Below, piece by piece: positions 7,842 through 14,012 of a stretch of 14,465 nt of DNA. Within the stretch, counting starts at the first letter, position 1. Every line of letters begins with the position of its first letter. Under the pieces are notes generated by a model that saw only the letters and a program-made list of their open reading frames with translations, searched no databases and was not told where the DNA came from. Where the stretch lies: contig JAGQUE010000474.1 in the NCBI GenBank assembly GCA_020438665.1, forward strand, positions 1 through 14,465, in the 5' to 3' direction. This DNA comes from Nocardioidaceae bacterium (GTDB lineage: Bacteria; Actinomycetota; Actinomycetes; Propionibacteriales; Nocardioidaceae). Made by a program: the position numbers and the translations under genes.

Positions 7842-7871
7842 ACAATGGCAGCAGTCACAGCCACACGTCAA
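7842..7871 (-). promoter_or_regulatory. Candidate promoter of the alpha-glucosidase gene
   Basis: On the minus strand TTGACG (7871-7866) is followed after 18 bases by CATTGT (7847-7842). The -35 box is close to consensus and the -10 box is weak, as is common in actinomycetes. The start point would fall near operator O1, consistent with repression. A second CATTGT lies nearer the gene without a matching -35. Confidence 0.35.
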
Positions 7872-7878
7872 GCCCATA

Positions 7879-7894
7879 GGTGAGAATCCTCACC
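7879..7894. promoter_or_regulatory. Second type of dyad in the divergent regulatory region
   Basis: GGTGAG and CTCACC flank AATC as a perfect six-base inverted repeat. It is unlike the LacI operators and lies eight bases upstream of the candidate -35 box of the glucosidase promoter, where an activator or global regulator could bind. The binding protein is unknown. Confidence 0.35.
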
Positions 7895-7980
7895 GCTACT
7901 GCTGAACGTTGCCGGACTCGGTCAGCAACAAGAATCGGAGTGGCCGACCCTCAAAGCCCTTGGCTACTGACATATCTGCG

Positions 7981-7996
7981 GGAACGTTTGCGTTCC
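7981..7996. promoter_or_regulatory. LacI-family operator O2 (regulator side)
   Basis: GGAACG and CGTTCC flank TTTG. The stretch CGTTTGCGTTC (7985-7995) is identical to 7827-7837 in O1. The site lies 16 bases before the GTG start of the LacI gene, fitting autorepression. Aligned on the shared core, its left half (GGGAA) departs from the CGCAAG of O1, so it is probably the weaker site. Confidence 0.65.
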
Positions 7997-8012
7997 GGCT
8001 TAGGATGTCCAC

Positions 8013-9050
8013 GTGTGGGAGGACCAGCAGATCAACATGTCGGACGTGGCCCGCGAGGCTGGAGTCTCGCTCTCCACGGTCTCGAGGGCATTGCGCAACA
8101 AGCCGGGGGTTGGAGAAGGTACGAAGGCACGCATTAAGGCCATCGCCGAGCGTCGGGCCTATGTGATCTCGCCCGAGGCGTCACGGCTGTCCGGAGGCGG
8201 TACGGGCCGCGTCGCGCTCGTGGTGCCGACGATCGACAACTGGTTCTACGCGAGAATGCTCGCCGCCATCGAGCGGGTGCTGCGTGACGCCGAGCTGGAT
8301 GTCCTGCTCTACCACGTCGAAGGCGTCGAGGACCGCCGACAGTTCTTCGAGCGACTGCCCGCCCGTCGCAAGGTCGACGCCCTGATCCTCCTGGCCCACA
8401 CCGTGCCGGACAATGAAGCAAGCCGACTGGGCCTGATGGGCGTACACGTCGTGGTAGCAGGAGGACGGCTCCTCGACTACCCGTGTGTGCGGGTCGACGA
8501 CGTTGAAATCGGTCACCAAGCGACGAACCACCTCATCGGCCTGGGCCACCAACGCATCGCGATGATCCGGACGACAGACCCGCAGGGATCGACCCCCGCC
8601 AGCGACCGGAACCGCCATGACGGCTACCGCACCGCTATGACCGAGGCCGGGCTGAGCCTGGACGACAGCTATGTGGTGACCGTGCCCTTCTCGCAGGCCG
8701 GTGCCGCGCAAGCCGTCGCACAACTGCTCTCCCTGCGCGAGCCCCCCACCGCCGTCTTCGCCTACTCCGACGAGATCGCGATAGCAGCTCGTCTGACCCT
8801 GCAACGCTCCCACGTCTCAATTCCCGAACGGATCTCCATCCTCGGTGTCGATGATCATCCGATGGCTGAACTGCACGACCTAACCACAATCCGCCAACCC
8901 GTCCAGGCGCAGGGAGAACTGGCCGCGCACCTGATGCTCGACCTGCTCCATGGCAGAGAAGTGGCCGATCGAGACGTGGTCCTACCAACCGAGCTTGTTC
9001 TGCGACGAACAACCGCGCCCCCGCCCAACACGCCGACAACGGGCAGCTGA
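8013..9050 (+). CDS. LacI-family transcriptional regulator of the alpha-glucoside cluster
   Basis: A 345-residue LacI/GalR regulator. The N-terminal helix-turn-helix is at about 8-30 (NMSDVAREAGVSLSTVSRAL), with the typical VSLSTVSRAL recognition helix. The hinge helix around 50-60 (YVISPEASRLSG) is a variant of the usual Y.PN..AR.L. From residue 64 the periplasmic-binding-protein-like ligand domain follows, with VALVVPTIDNWFY, the VDDVEIG block, ILGVDDHP near 283-290 and TTIRQPVQ near 300. Length is standard. The GTG at 8013 is preceded by AGGA seven bases upstream; the in-frame ATG at 8037 would remove part of the DNA-binding domain and has its SD-like sequence too far away. The divergent position and the two operators make it the likely local repressor, released by an imported sugar or its product. 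Confidence 0.93.
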   Translation: MWEDQQINMSDVAREAGVSLSTVSRALRNKPGVGEGTKARIKAIAERRAYVISPEASRLSGGGTGRVALVVPTIDNWFYARMLAAIERVLRDAELDVLLYHVEGVEDRRQFFERLPARRKVDALILLAHTVPDNEASRLGLMGVHVVVAGGRLLDYPCVRVDDVEIGHQATNHLIGLGHQRIAMIRTTDPQGSTPASDRNRHDGYRTAMTEAGLSLDDSYVVTVPFSQAGAAQAVAQLLSLREPPTAVFAYSDEIAIAARLTLQRSHVSIPERISILGVDDHPMAELHDLTTIRQPVQAQGELAAHLMLDLLHGREVADRDVVLPTELVLRRTTAPPPNTPTTGS

Positions 9051-9106
9051 GGGTCGAGGCGCCAGCGTCCAACTGGGCCGGTACGCAGCGGCTCCCCTGG
9101 TCGCTA

Positions 9107-9122
9107 GAGCGCAGGAGCGCTC
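9107..9122 (+). terminator. Small hairpin 57 bases after the LacI gene
   Basis: GAGCGC-AGGA-GCGCTC forms a six-base-pair GC-rich stem with a tight loop. It has no T-tract, so it may be a weak terminator or 3' end stabiliser. The larger hairpin at 9184-9222 is the better terminator candidate. Confidence 0.3.
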
Positions 9123-9183
9123 CGCACGAGGAACCGTTGTCGGGACGCAGAGCCCCGCGGTCGGCTTCGTTGGAGCTTCGCTG

Positions 9184-9222
9184 GTCGGCGTCCCGCGAGG
9201 ATGTCGGTTGCGGGACGCCGAC
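9184..9222. terminator. Strong hairpin between convergent LacI and recombinase genes
   Basis: GTCGGCGTCCCGC (9184-9196) and GCGGGACGCCGAC (9210-9222) are perfect 13-base inverted copies around a 13-base loop. The site lies between the end of the LacI gene and the end of the recombinase gene, where a two-way terminator is expected. No T-tract is visible on either strand. It could instead be an inverted-repeat site used by the neighbouring recombinase or the trace of an element end. Confidence 0.5.
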
Positions 9223-9234
9223 AAACACGCGAGG

Positions 9235-9849
9235 TCAGCGTCGTGACGAGGCGTTAGCGAGTTCTGCCTTCGCAGCTGTGCGCTGCCGCTCGATCGCCCG
9301 GTAGACGGTGGACCGTCCGACGCCGAAGAGTTCGGCGACCTCGAGGGTGCTGTACTCGCCGCTGTGCACCAACGAGACCAGGTGCGCCTCCTGCTTTCGG
9401 CTGAGTTTGGGCTGCTTCCCCTTCAGCCGGCCCTTCGCCTTCGCGACCTTCATCCCCTCGACTGTGCGGAGCCGGATCAGGTCGGACTCGAACTCGGCCA
9501 CCATGGCGAGGACGTTGAACAGCAGCCGTCCGACGGCGTCGGTGGGGTCATAGACCGACCCGCCGAGGCTGAGGCTGATCTCCCTTGTGGTCAGCTCGTC
9601 GGCGATCGCCCGCGCATCTGGAAGCGAGCGCGCAAGCCGGTCGAGCTTCGTGACCACAAGAGTGTCGCCGGCACGGCAGGCGGCAAGAGCTTCACGAAGT
9701 CCAGGCCGTTCGCGGTTGGTGCCGGTCAGGCCGTGGTCGACGTAGATACGGTCGGCCTCGACGCCGAGGGCAAGGAGACCGTCGCGTTGAGCGGTGAGGT
9801 CTTGTTGATCGGTGGAGCATCGGGCGTACCCGACAAGCAGGGCGTTCAT
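9235..9849 (-). CDS. Serine recombinase (resolvase/invertase family)
   Basis: A 204-residue small serine recombinase, full length for the Tn3-resolvase / Hin-invertase group. The catalytic domain has GYARCST with nucleophile Ser12 (7-13), the loop LTGTNRERPGL (41-51), the arginine motif TKLDRLARSLPD (67-78) and the long dimer helix LLFNVLAMVAEFESDLIRLRT (109-129). The C-terminal helix-turn-helix is near 166-187 (YSTLEVAELFGVGRSTVYRAI). No key residue is missing, so it may be active. The ATG at 9847-9849 has a GAGG six bases upstream on the minus strand. The frame continues open far upstream but becomes Arg-rich with no similarity, so that part is rejected. No transposase or partner gene accompanies it. 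Whether it resolves, inverts or integrates is not decided by the protein alone. Confidence 0.92.
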   Translation of the reverse strand: MNALLVGYARCSTDQQDLTAQRDGLLALGVEADRIYVDHGLTGTNRERPGLREALAACRAGDTLVVTKLDRLARSLPDARAIADELTTREISLSLGGSVYDPTDAVGRLLFNVLAMVAEFESDLIRLRTVEGMKVAKAKGRLKGKQPKLSRKQEAHLVSLVHSGEYSTLEVAELFGVGRSTVYRAIERQRTAAKAELANASSRR

Positions 9850-9866
9850 GGCGCACCTCAAAGGGT

Positions 9867-9899
9867 TGGCCCGGCCGGGCCACAGGCTGTGGTCCGGCC
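9867..9899. repeat. Nested dyads just upstream of the recombinase gene
   Basis: TGGCCCGGCCGGGCCA (9867-9882) is a perfect 16-base palindrome. Overlapping it, a 27-base dyad centred on 9886 (9873-9899) has outer arms GGCCGG/CCGGCC and inner CCACAG-G-CTGTGG, with 12 of 13 pairs matching. It starts 18 bases before the recombinase ATG, where resolvases often have their recombination site and also repress their own transcription. A structured leader RNA is the alternative. Confidence 0.5.
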
Positions 9900-10034
9900 C
9901 GAGCATCGGGCAATGTCCCGACCGCACCAGCCAGCGCTCAGCACGCCTCCTGGCGCAAGGCCGCCAGGCACGTGTCCTCCTCGGCCGCGCATCCCGCTCG
10001 TGGCCGCCATCGACGCCCAATGCTCCGGGGTGAC

Positions 10035-10463
10035 TCAGACTATGGGCGGGGTCGCGTCCCATGGATTGAGGCACGAGACGCCGAGGGGTTCGAAGTGTTT
10101 GGTGTTGCGCGTGGCGATGGTCATTCCGGCAGCTTCCGCGACGGCGGCGATGAGGGCGTCGTCGAAGGGTGCGTGCTCGGGAACCCGATAGGCCGCGAGG
10201 ATCCGGGCCGCCGACAGGTCGAACGGCAGCACCCGATCGGCAAAGGTGGGCAGGACATTCTCCTCGAGCCATCGACGCAGTACGGCTCCTTGCTCGGCGT
10301 CGGATCGCTCCTTGGCAATCACTCCACGCTCGATCTCCGCGATGGTGAATGCTGAGACGAACTGGTCACCGACGGGAACCGACGCTGCCCAGACCTCGAC
10401 GGGTCGGTGACGTCCTCGGACCCGCAGCGCGGACACCACGTTGGTGTCCAAGAGATACTTCAC
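10035..10463 (-). CDS. vapC: PIN-domain ribonuclease toxin, VapC/FitB type
   Basis: A 142-residue PIN-domain protein. Such toxins cleave RNA (often tRNA or rRNA) with Mg2+ bound by a cluster of acidic residues. Visible are Asp6 in YLLDTNVVS, Glu43 in TIAEIERG, and Asp101/Asp102 in APFDDALIA. The last block is TRNTKHF with Asn120, the usual variant at the fourth position in FitB-like proteins. The C-terminal CLNPW is typical of that subgroup. Translation starts at GTG 10461-10463, which overlaps the antitoxin stop as GTGA; this coupling is common in toxin-antitoxin operons. All catalytic residues are present, so the toxin looks intact. The target RNA is unknown. Confidence 0.9.
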   Translation of the reverse strand: MKYLLDTNVVSALRVRGRHRPVEVWAASVPVGDQFVSAFTIAEIERGVIAKERSDAEQGAVLRRWLEENVLPTFADRVLPFDLSAARILAAYRVPEHAPFDDALIAAVAEAAGMTIATRNTKHFEPLGVSCLNPWDATPPIV

Positions 10464-10687
10464 AGTTGTGCCGAGCGAGCCGTCAGGCCCAGGCGCTCGG
10501 GTTCGAAGTCGATGTCGGCACCTTCGTCGGTGCTCAACAGATCAACGATGGTGACGGGCTCGCCCTCCAGAGCCTTGGTGAGCACGTCGCGCGCCTCCGC
10601 CTCGACCGACCGGTGACGCTGCTTGGCACGCGCACGAAGCGCGGCCTTGGTCCCCGCGGGCAGGTTGCGAATCAAGATCTGCTCCAC
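10460..10687 (-). CDS. vapB: Ribbon-helix-helix antitoxin, VapB/FitA type
   Basis: A 75-residue antitoxin. The N-terminus [16 protein letters not shown] gives the beta-strand and first helix of an Arc/MetJ-type ribbon-helix-helix DNA-binding fold, and the second helix follows at [16 protein letters not shown], the FitA signature. The acidic, flexible C-terminus ([13 protein letters not shown]) would wrap and inhibit the toxin. The start is the GTG at 10685-10687, eight bases after GGAGG (10696-10700 on the minus strand); an upstream in-frame codon at 10708 would place the ribosome site inside the gene. The protein should also repress its own operon by binding the GATATC dyad upstream. Confidence 0.88.
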   Translation of the reverse strand: MEQILIRNLPAGTKAALRARAKQRHRSVEAEARDVLTKALEGEPVTIVDLLSTDEGADIDFEPERLGLTARSAQL

Positions 10688-10700
10688 AGTGACCACCTCC

Positions 10701-10720
10701 GATATCACGTCAACGATATC
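10701..10720. promoter_or_regulatory. Probable VapBC operator
   Basis: Two GATATC boxes separated by eight bases form a symmetric 20-base site directly upstream of the antitoxin ribosome-binding site. FitA-type antitoxins bind inverted repeats in this position, and the toxin complex tightens binding. The AT-rich boxes stand out in the GC-rich surroundings and may double as the -10 region. Confidence 0.55.
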
Positions 10721-10928
10721 ACCATGGCTGCCTGAGCCACGACAACTCAGCGCGACCTCTCAGGGCGACCCCCCGGGGTGGCACCCTGTGGCTCCGGGTC
10801 AATCACCGGATGCCGATCGCCGTACGGGAGTCACGCACGTCGCGGCCGGTCACCGGAGACCTATCCCTGAGGTGGACGCGAGATAGTGGCCGAGCGTGAG
10901 TACGTCCTTCGGGGGCCTCGTAGGTCAG
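10709..10928. other. Region between the vapBC promoter and the hydrolase gene, no gene seen
   Basis: About 200 bases lie beyond the VapBC operator before the hydrolase stop. There is no credible coding frame. ACCCC-CC-GGGGT near 10768-10780 could form a short hairpin. Nothing else was recognised. Confidence 0.4.
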
Positions 10929-11879
10929 TCAGGTCCTGTTAGCGTCCACCCGCTGCACCCAGTCAGCCAAGACTGACGCCACCTGGTGGGGCTGGCCGAG
11001 CCAGGGGGCGTGGCCACCGTTGAATACCTTCAGCTCGGAGTGTGGGATCAGCGACTGGTGGCGCCGCGCGACGTCAGCGCCGCCGACGGGGTCGCGGTCG
11101 CCAACCAACAGCAGAGTCGGAACCTCGACCCCCTGAAGGTCTGCTTCGGTGATGCGCGCCCGGCGACGGAAACCGCTTCGACTCAGCAGGGCCGCCGGGG
11201 AGATCAGCGCGCGAACCTCCTCGTGCAGCGCTCGGCCCGCCACTGGGTCGTTGCCCACTGCCACCAGGAGATCCACCATCGCGGGATGGGCGCCGATGGT
11301 GTCACCCTCGCCGACCATCCGCGCGAACTGGCGCACGGACTTGGGTGTCTCGCGCTGCCGGGAGATCAGTGGACCGACTCCTGGAGTTCCCATCAGTCGG
11401 TACGGGAGCGGCGCCTGTGTGCCGGGCAGTGACGGGGCGCCGAGCATGGCAAGCCCCCTCACGCGCTCGGGTCGGGCAAGCGCGAAGCGCAACGACCACA
11501 ACCCACCCATGGAGTGGCCGACCAGGATCGCGGACGGTAGCTCCAGTGCATCAAGCAGCCGGTCGATCCATCCGACCGCGGTCTCCTTCGAGGTGGCGGC
11601 GGGAGCAACCGGTTCGCTCAGACCGAAGCCGGGCCGGTCGACCACGACCGCCCGCACGGACTCCAGGTGCTGCAGGACCGGGAGCCAGAACAATCCGGGG
11701 CTGCCCGAGCCGTGGATGAAGACCACCGAAGGCCCGGTCCCCGTGGCCATGGCGTGCACGGCCGCGCCATCAGCGGTACGCACTACGAAGCCCTTGAGTT
11801 GAGCCTCGGCCATGATCCGCCCAAGGACCTGGCGCACCTCATCTGGATGGGCTGGACTGCCGACTGACCATTGCCTCAT
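10929..11879 (-). CDS. Alpha/beta-fold hydrolase
   Basis: A 316-residue serine hydrolase of the alpha/beta fold. The oxyanion block VVFIHGSGSPG is at 52-62, DRPGFGLSEP at 81-90, the nucleophile elbow GHSMGG at 121-126 with Ser123, the acid at Asp263 in LLVGDRDPVGG, and His290 in FNGGHAPW. The triad is complete. The substrate (ester, amide, lactone or epoxide) cannot be read; it is probably cytoplasmic, with no signal peptide. I chose the ATG at 11877-11879 because AGAGAGG lies at 11885-11891, five bases upstream. An ATG 18 bases further up and longer frames would overlap the divergent regulator region. The HxlR-type gene begins 49 bases away on the other strand and probably controls it. Confidence 0.9.
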   Translation of the reverse strand: MRQWSVGSPAHPDEVRQVLGRIMAEAQLKGFVVRTADGAAVHAMATGTGPSVVFIHGSGSPGLFWLPVLQHLESVRAVVVDRPGFGLSEPVAPAATSKETAVGWIDRLLDALELPSAILVGHSMGGLWSLRFALARPERVRGLAMLGAPSLPGTQAPLPYRLMGTPGVGPLISRQRETPKSVRQFARMVGEGDTIGAHPAMVDLLVAVGNDPVAGRALHEEVRALISPAALLSRSGFRRRARITEADLQGVEVPTLLLVGDRDPVGGADVARRHQSLIPHSELKVFNGGHAPWLGQPHQVASVLADWVQRVDANRT

Positions 11880-11897
11880 CTCGACCTCTCTCAGCAT

Positions 11898-11908
11898 GGG
11901 TGACACCC
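11898..11908. promoter_or_regulatory. Candidate operator between the hydrolase and the HxlR-type regulator
   Basis: GGGTGACACCC is a perfect inverted repeat centred on one base, in the 49-base gap between the two divergent start codons. Its position suits a shared operator of the HxlR-type regulator. Its short length makes chance occurrence possible. Confidence 0.35.
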
Positions 11909-11928
11909 GTTGAGTCTGCGCGGGCGAG

Positions 11929-12657
11929 ATGGCCTCGGATAGTCCAGAATTCGTACTGGCCAGCACGAGCCTTGTGTGGGAACACTCGTTCATGCACTCC
12001 TACCGGCAGTACTGTCCGATCGCTCGCGCCTCCCAGATCCTCGCCGAACGCTGGACGCCCATCCTGTTGCGCAACCTGCTCACCGGCGCGGAGACGTTCA
12101 CGGAGTTGGCTCGGGGCGCGCCTGGCATGTCTCGGAGCCTGCTCACCTCCAGACTGCGCGAGCTGGAGCGCGCCGGGGTGGTCGTGATTGATCCGCATCC
12201 AACGGGCCGTGGGCAGCGCTACAGGCCGAGCGAGGCCGGATTGGCGCTGCGGCCGGTGCTGGTGGCCATGGGCACGTGGGCAGAGGAGTGGTTCGAGCTA
12301 ACACCTGAAGACAGCGATCCAGGGTTCCTCCTGCACAACTGGTGCCATCGCTACCTCGCGGTGGACCGGCTCCCCGAGCACCGAGTCGTCACCCGCTTCG
12401 ATTTCACCGACCAGCCACCCGGTCAACGCCGGCTGTGGATGCTCGTTGACACCGACGCGGCCGAAGTGTGCCTGACCGACCCGAAGATGCAGGAGGACCT
12501 CGTGGTCACCGCGGAGTCGACGGCGCTCGCGCAGTGGCACATCGGCCAGATTGAATGGTCTCAGGCATTGCGTGCGAAGCGGATCCGCGTGACCGGCCCC
12601 CTGGACCTCGCACGTGCCTTGCCCACCTGGAACAGGCGCAGTGTGTGGGCTACATGA
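11929..12657 (+). CDS. HxlR-family regulator fused to an SCP2-like domain
   Basis: A 242-residue two-part protein. Residues 29-115 are an HxlR winged helix: CPIARASQILAERWTPILLR, FTELARGAPGMSRSLLTSRL, then RELERAGVV and the wing GRGQRYRPSEAG. The Cys29-Pro start of the domain matches thiol- or aldehyde-sensing relatives, though a sensor role is only possible. From about 150 to 240 the sequence (WMLVDTDAAEVCLTD, LAQWHIGQIEW, IRVTGPLDLARALPTW) resembles a sterol-carrier SCP2-like fold, which in such fusions could bind a hydrophobic ligand. It is divergent from the hydrolase gene, its likely target. The start is uncertain: ATG 11929 is used here, but ATG 11992 (residue 22) sits just before the conserved domain, and neither has a strong ribosome site. 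Confidence 0.85.
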   Translation: MASDSPEFVLASTSLVWEHSFMHSYRQYCPIARASQILAERWTPILLRNLLTGAETFTELARGAPGMSRSLLTSRLRELERAGVVVIDPHPTGRGQRYRPSEAGLALRPVLVAMGTWAEEWFELTPEDSDPGFLLHNWCHRYLAVDRLPEHRVVTRFDFTDQPPGQRRLWMLVDTDAAEVCLTDPKMQEDLVVTAESTALAQWHIGQIEWSQALRAKRIRVTGPLDLARALPTWNRRSVWAT

Positions 12658-12792
12658 TCGTCAACGCCCGACCACTCCCGCCCGGGTTCCGTCGACTCGA
12701 CCACGAAGCGGCCCCGCGGTGTGGTTGCGGCGCGCCCGGAGCGCAGCGACGCGGGTCAAGGTGTGACCGCGGGGGTCCCGGCAGCCGAACGG

Positions 12793-13071
12793 TCAGCGGG
12801 ACTCCGCGTCATATTCGGCGTCGTGCGTCCTGGCCTCTGGCGCTTGCTCGGCCAGGGACTCCCGGTATGCCACGCAGCCACGCAGGAACTGGGGCCAAGG
12901 CGGTACCGCGATGTCGGGGTCGACCTGTTCGGGGAGGGTGCGCCAGAGCTCGGGATGATGCCAGCACAGATCGTGTCCCGAGCTGTCGCGGTGCGCCCGG
13001 ATGGCTCTGCGGAGCTTGAGCACCTCGGCGACAAGCTCCTCCCGCGTGGAGCTCTCCAGGTCTTCGTCCAT
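12793..13071 (-). CDS. Small conserved protein of unknown function
   Basis: A 92-residue protein. An N-terminal amphipathic helix (STREELVAEVLKLRRAIRAH) is followed by the striking block RDSSGHDLCWHHPELWRTLP, then PPWPQFLRGCVAYRESLAEQ. I recall this block from small uncharacterised bacterial proteins, and it shows strong conservation of His, Cys and Trp. The paired His and Cys residues could bind a metal, but this is untested inference. It is soluble with no signal peptide. The ATG at 13069-13071 has no clear ribosome site. It lies between the convergent HxlR-type gene and the divergent GNAT gene, with no functional link visible. Confidence 0.8.
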   Translation of the reverse strand: MDEDLESSTREELVAEVLKLRRAIRAHRDSSGHDLCWHHPELWRTLPEQVDPDIAVPPWPQFLRGCVAYRESLAEQAPEARTHDAEYDAESR

Positions 13072-13400
13072 GCGGTCAGTGTGCCCCAGCTATCCCCCGG
13101 GACTTGACCGCAGATGCTGGCACCTCGACGACACGCACGCGAGATCGGCGCCGCGACCCGTGGTCGAAGCGCGTCGCCGAACCGGGTCGCTCCAGGCGGT
13201 GGACGCTGCGGGAGGGAGGACAACGGCCCCAGATCAGTGTCGACAGATCAGAGATCTGGGCCTGCCATGACGCGGAACTGAGGTGCGTCCATCGCCACTC
13301 CCACCCCGCCCGCCGGTCGTCCAGCCTTCTGTCCCGGAAGCCGGTCACGAGGTGCGGCCTGGGCTGGGGAGAAAGCTCGAACGACTGGGAGGATGTCCGG
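13072..13400. other. 329-base intergenic region with one stem-loop
   Basis: No credible gene is seen between the two divergent starts. CCCAGATC (13228-13235) pairs with GATCTGGG (13253-13260) around a 17-base loop, and further GGC/GCC pairing is possible across a one-base bulge. CAGATCAG occurs twice (13230-13237 and 13244-13251), 14 bases apart. This could be an operator or a leader hairpin. The GNAT ribosome site GGGAGG is at 13387-13392. Confidence 0.4.
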
Positions 13401-14012
13401 ATGGCTGTGGAGCGAATCGTGAACGACCCCGCGGCGGCCGCAGCGTCGATCGCGTCCGGCGGCCGCCTGGAGCGGCATGCATTTGAGATGGTGCTTGATC
13501 TGGCACAGTCCTCGCCTGCGCCTCTCGTGGTCGACGACTTCTCGATCGCGCCGATGAATCCAGACCGGGTGGCCGAGTACGGCGGAGTCGTCAGTCGGGC
13601 GTATCCCGCAGAGCATCCTGATCACGAGCCCGCCGACTCCGACGCTGGCTCGGCCGCCCAGGTGATCCTCGATGTCATCCGCGGCGAAAGCATGGGGCCG
13701 TGGATCGCCGGGGCGTCTCTCCACGTCGCCGACCGCAGCGACCGTATCGTCGGCCTGATCCTCGTCAACGAGACCGCTGCCAGCGGAACGTCTGTGGCGC
13801 GACCTTTCGTCACCGACATCTGTGTCGATCCTGCTGAGGCCGGCCACGGGCTTGGGACGGCGCTGCTCGCGGCGTCCGCCGGTCGCGTGGCAGACCTTGG
13901 CTGGTCGACTTTGACCCTGGCCGTCACGGTGGGCAACCCAGCGCAGCGCGTCTACGAGCGGTTGGGCTTCCGCGTGAGCTCCGAGTCGTGGCGGATCGAA
14001 ACCGCCGGCTGA
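13401..14012 (+). CDS. GNAT-family N-acetyltransferase
   Basis: A 203-residue acetyl-CoA-dependent acetyltransferase. Residues 1-45 are an extra N-terminal segment, and the fold begins near VDDFSIAPMNPD. The central strands (WIAGASLHVADRSDRIVGLI) lead into motif A, VTDICVDPAEAGHGLGTALL (137-156), whose GHGLGT loop holds the acetyl-CoA pyrophosphate. Motif B is VGNPAQRVYERLGFRV (177-192), with the conserved Asn and Tyr near the active site. The protein is complete. The acceptor is not evident. I chose the ATG at 13401, eight bases after GGGAGG (13387-13392); the frame is open to 13104 but the upstream part is Arg-rich and unlike a protein. It stands alone in orientation. Confidence 0.9.
   Translation: MAVERIVNDPAAAAASIASGGRLERHAFEMVLDLAQSSPAPLVVDDFSIAPMNPDRVAEYGGVVSRAYPAEHPDHEPADSDAGSAAQVILDVIRGESMGPWIAGASLHVADRSDRIVGLILVNETAASGTSVARPFVTDICVDPAEAGHGLGTALLAASAGRVADLGWSTLTLAVTVGNPAQRVYERLGFRVSSESWRIETAG

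Noticed and set aside
9850..10272. N-terminal extension of the recombinase frame
   Set aside because: It is Arg- and Pro-rich, overlaps vapC antisense, and the ATG at 9849 has a ribosome site directly before the catalytic domain.
13076..13348. A 90-codon minus-strand frame
   Set aside because: No family similarity, Arg/Ser-rich, no ribosome site, and it overlaps the small conserved gene's upstream region.
13104..13400. N-terminal extension of the GNAT protein
   Set aside because: The translation is low in hydrophobic residues and Arg-rich, and a good ribosome site sits directly before the ATG at 13401.
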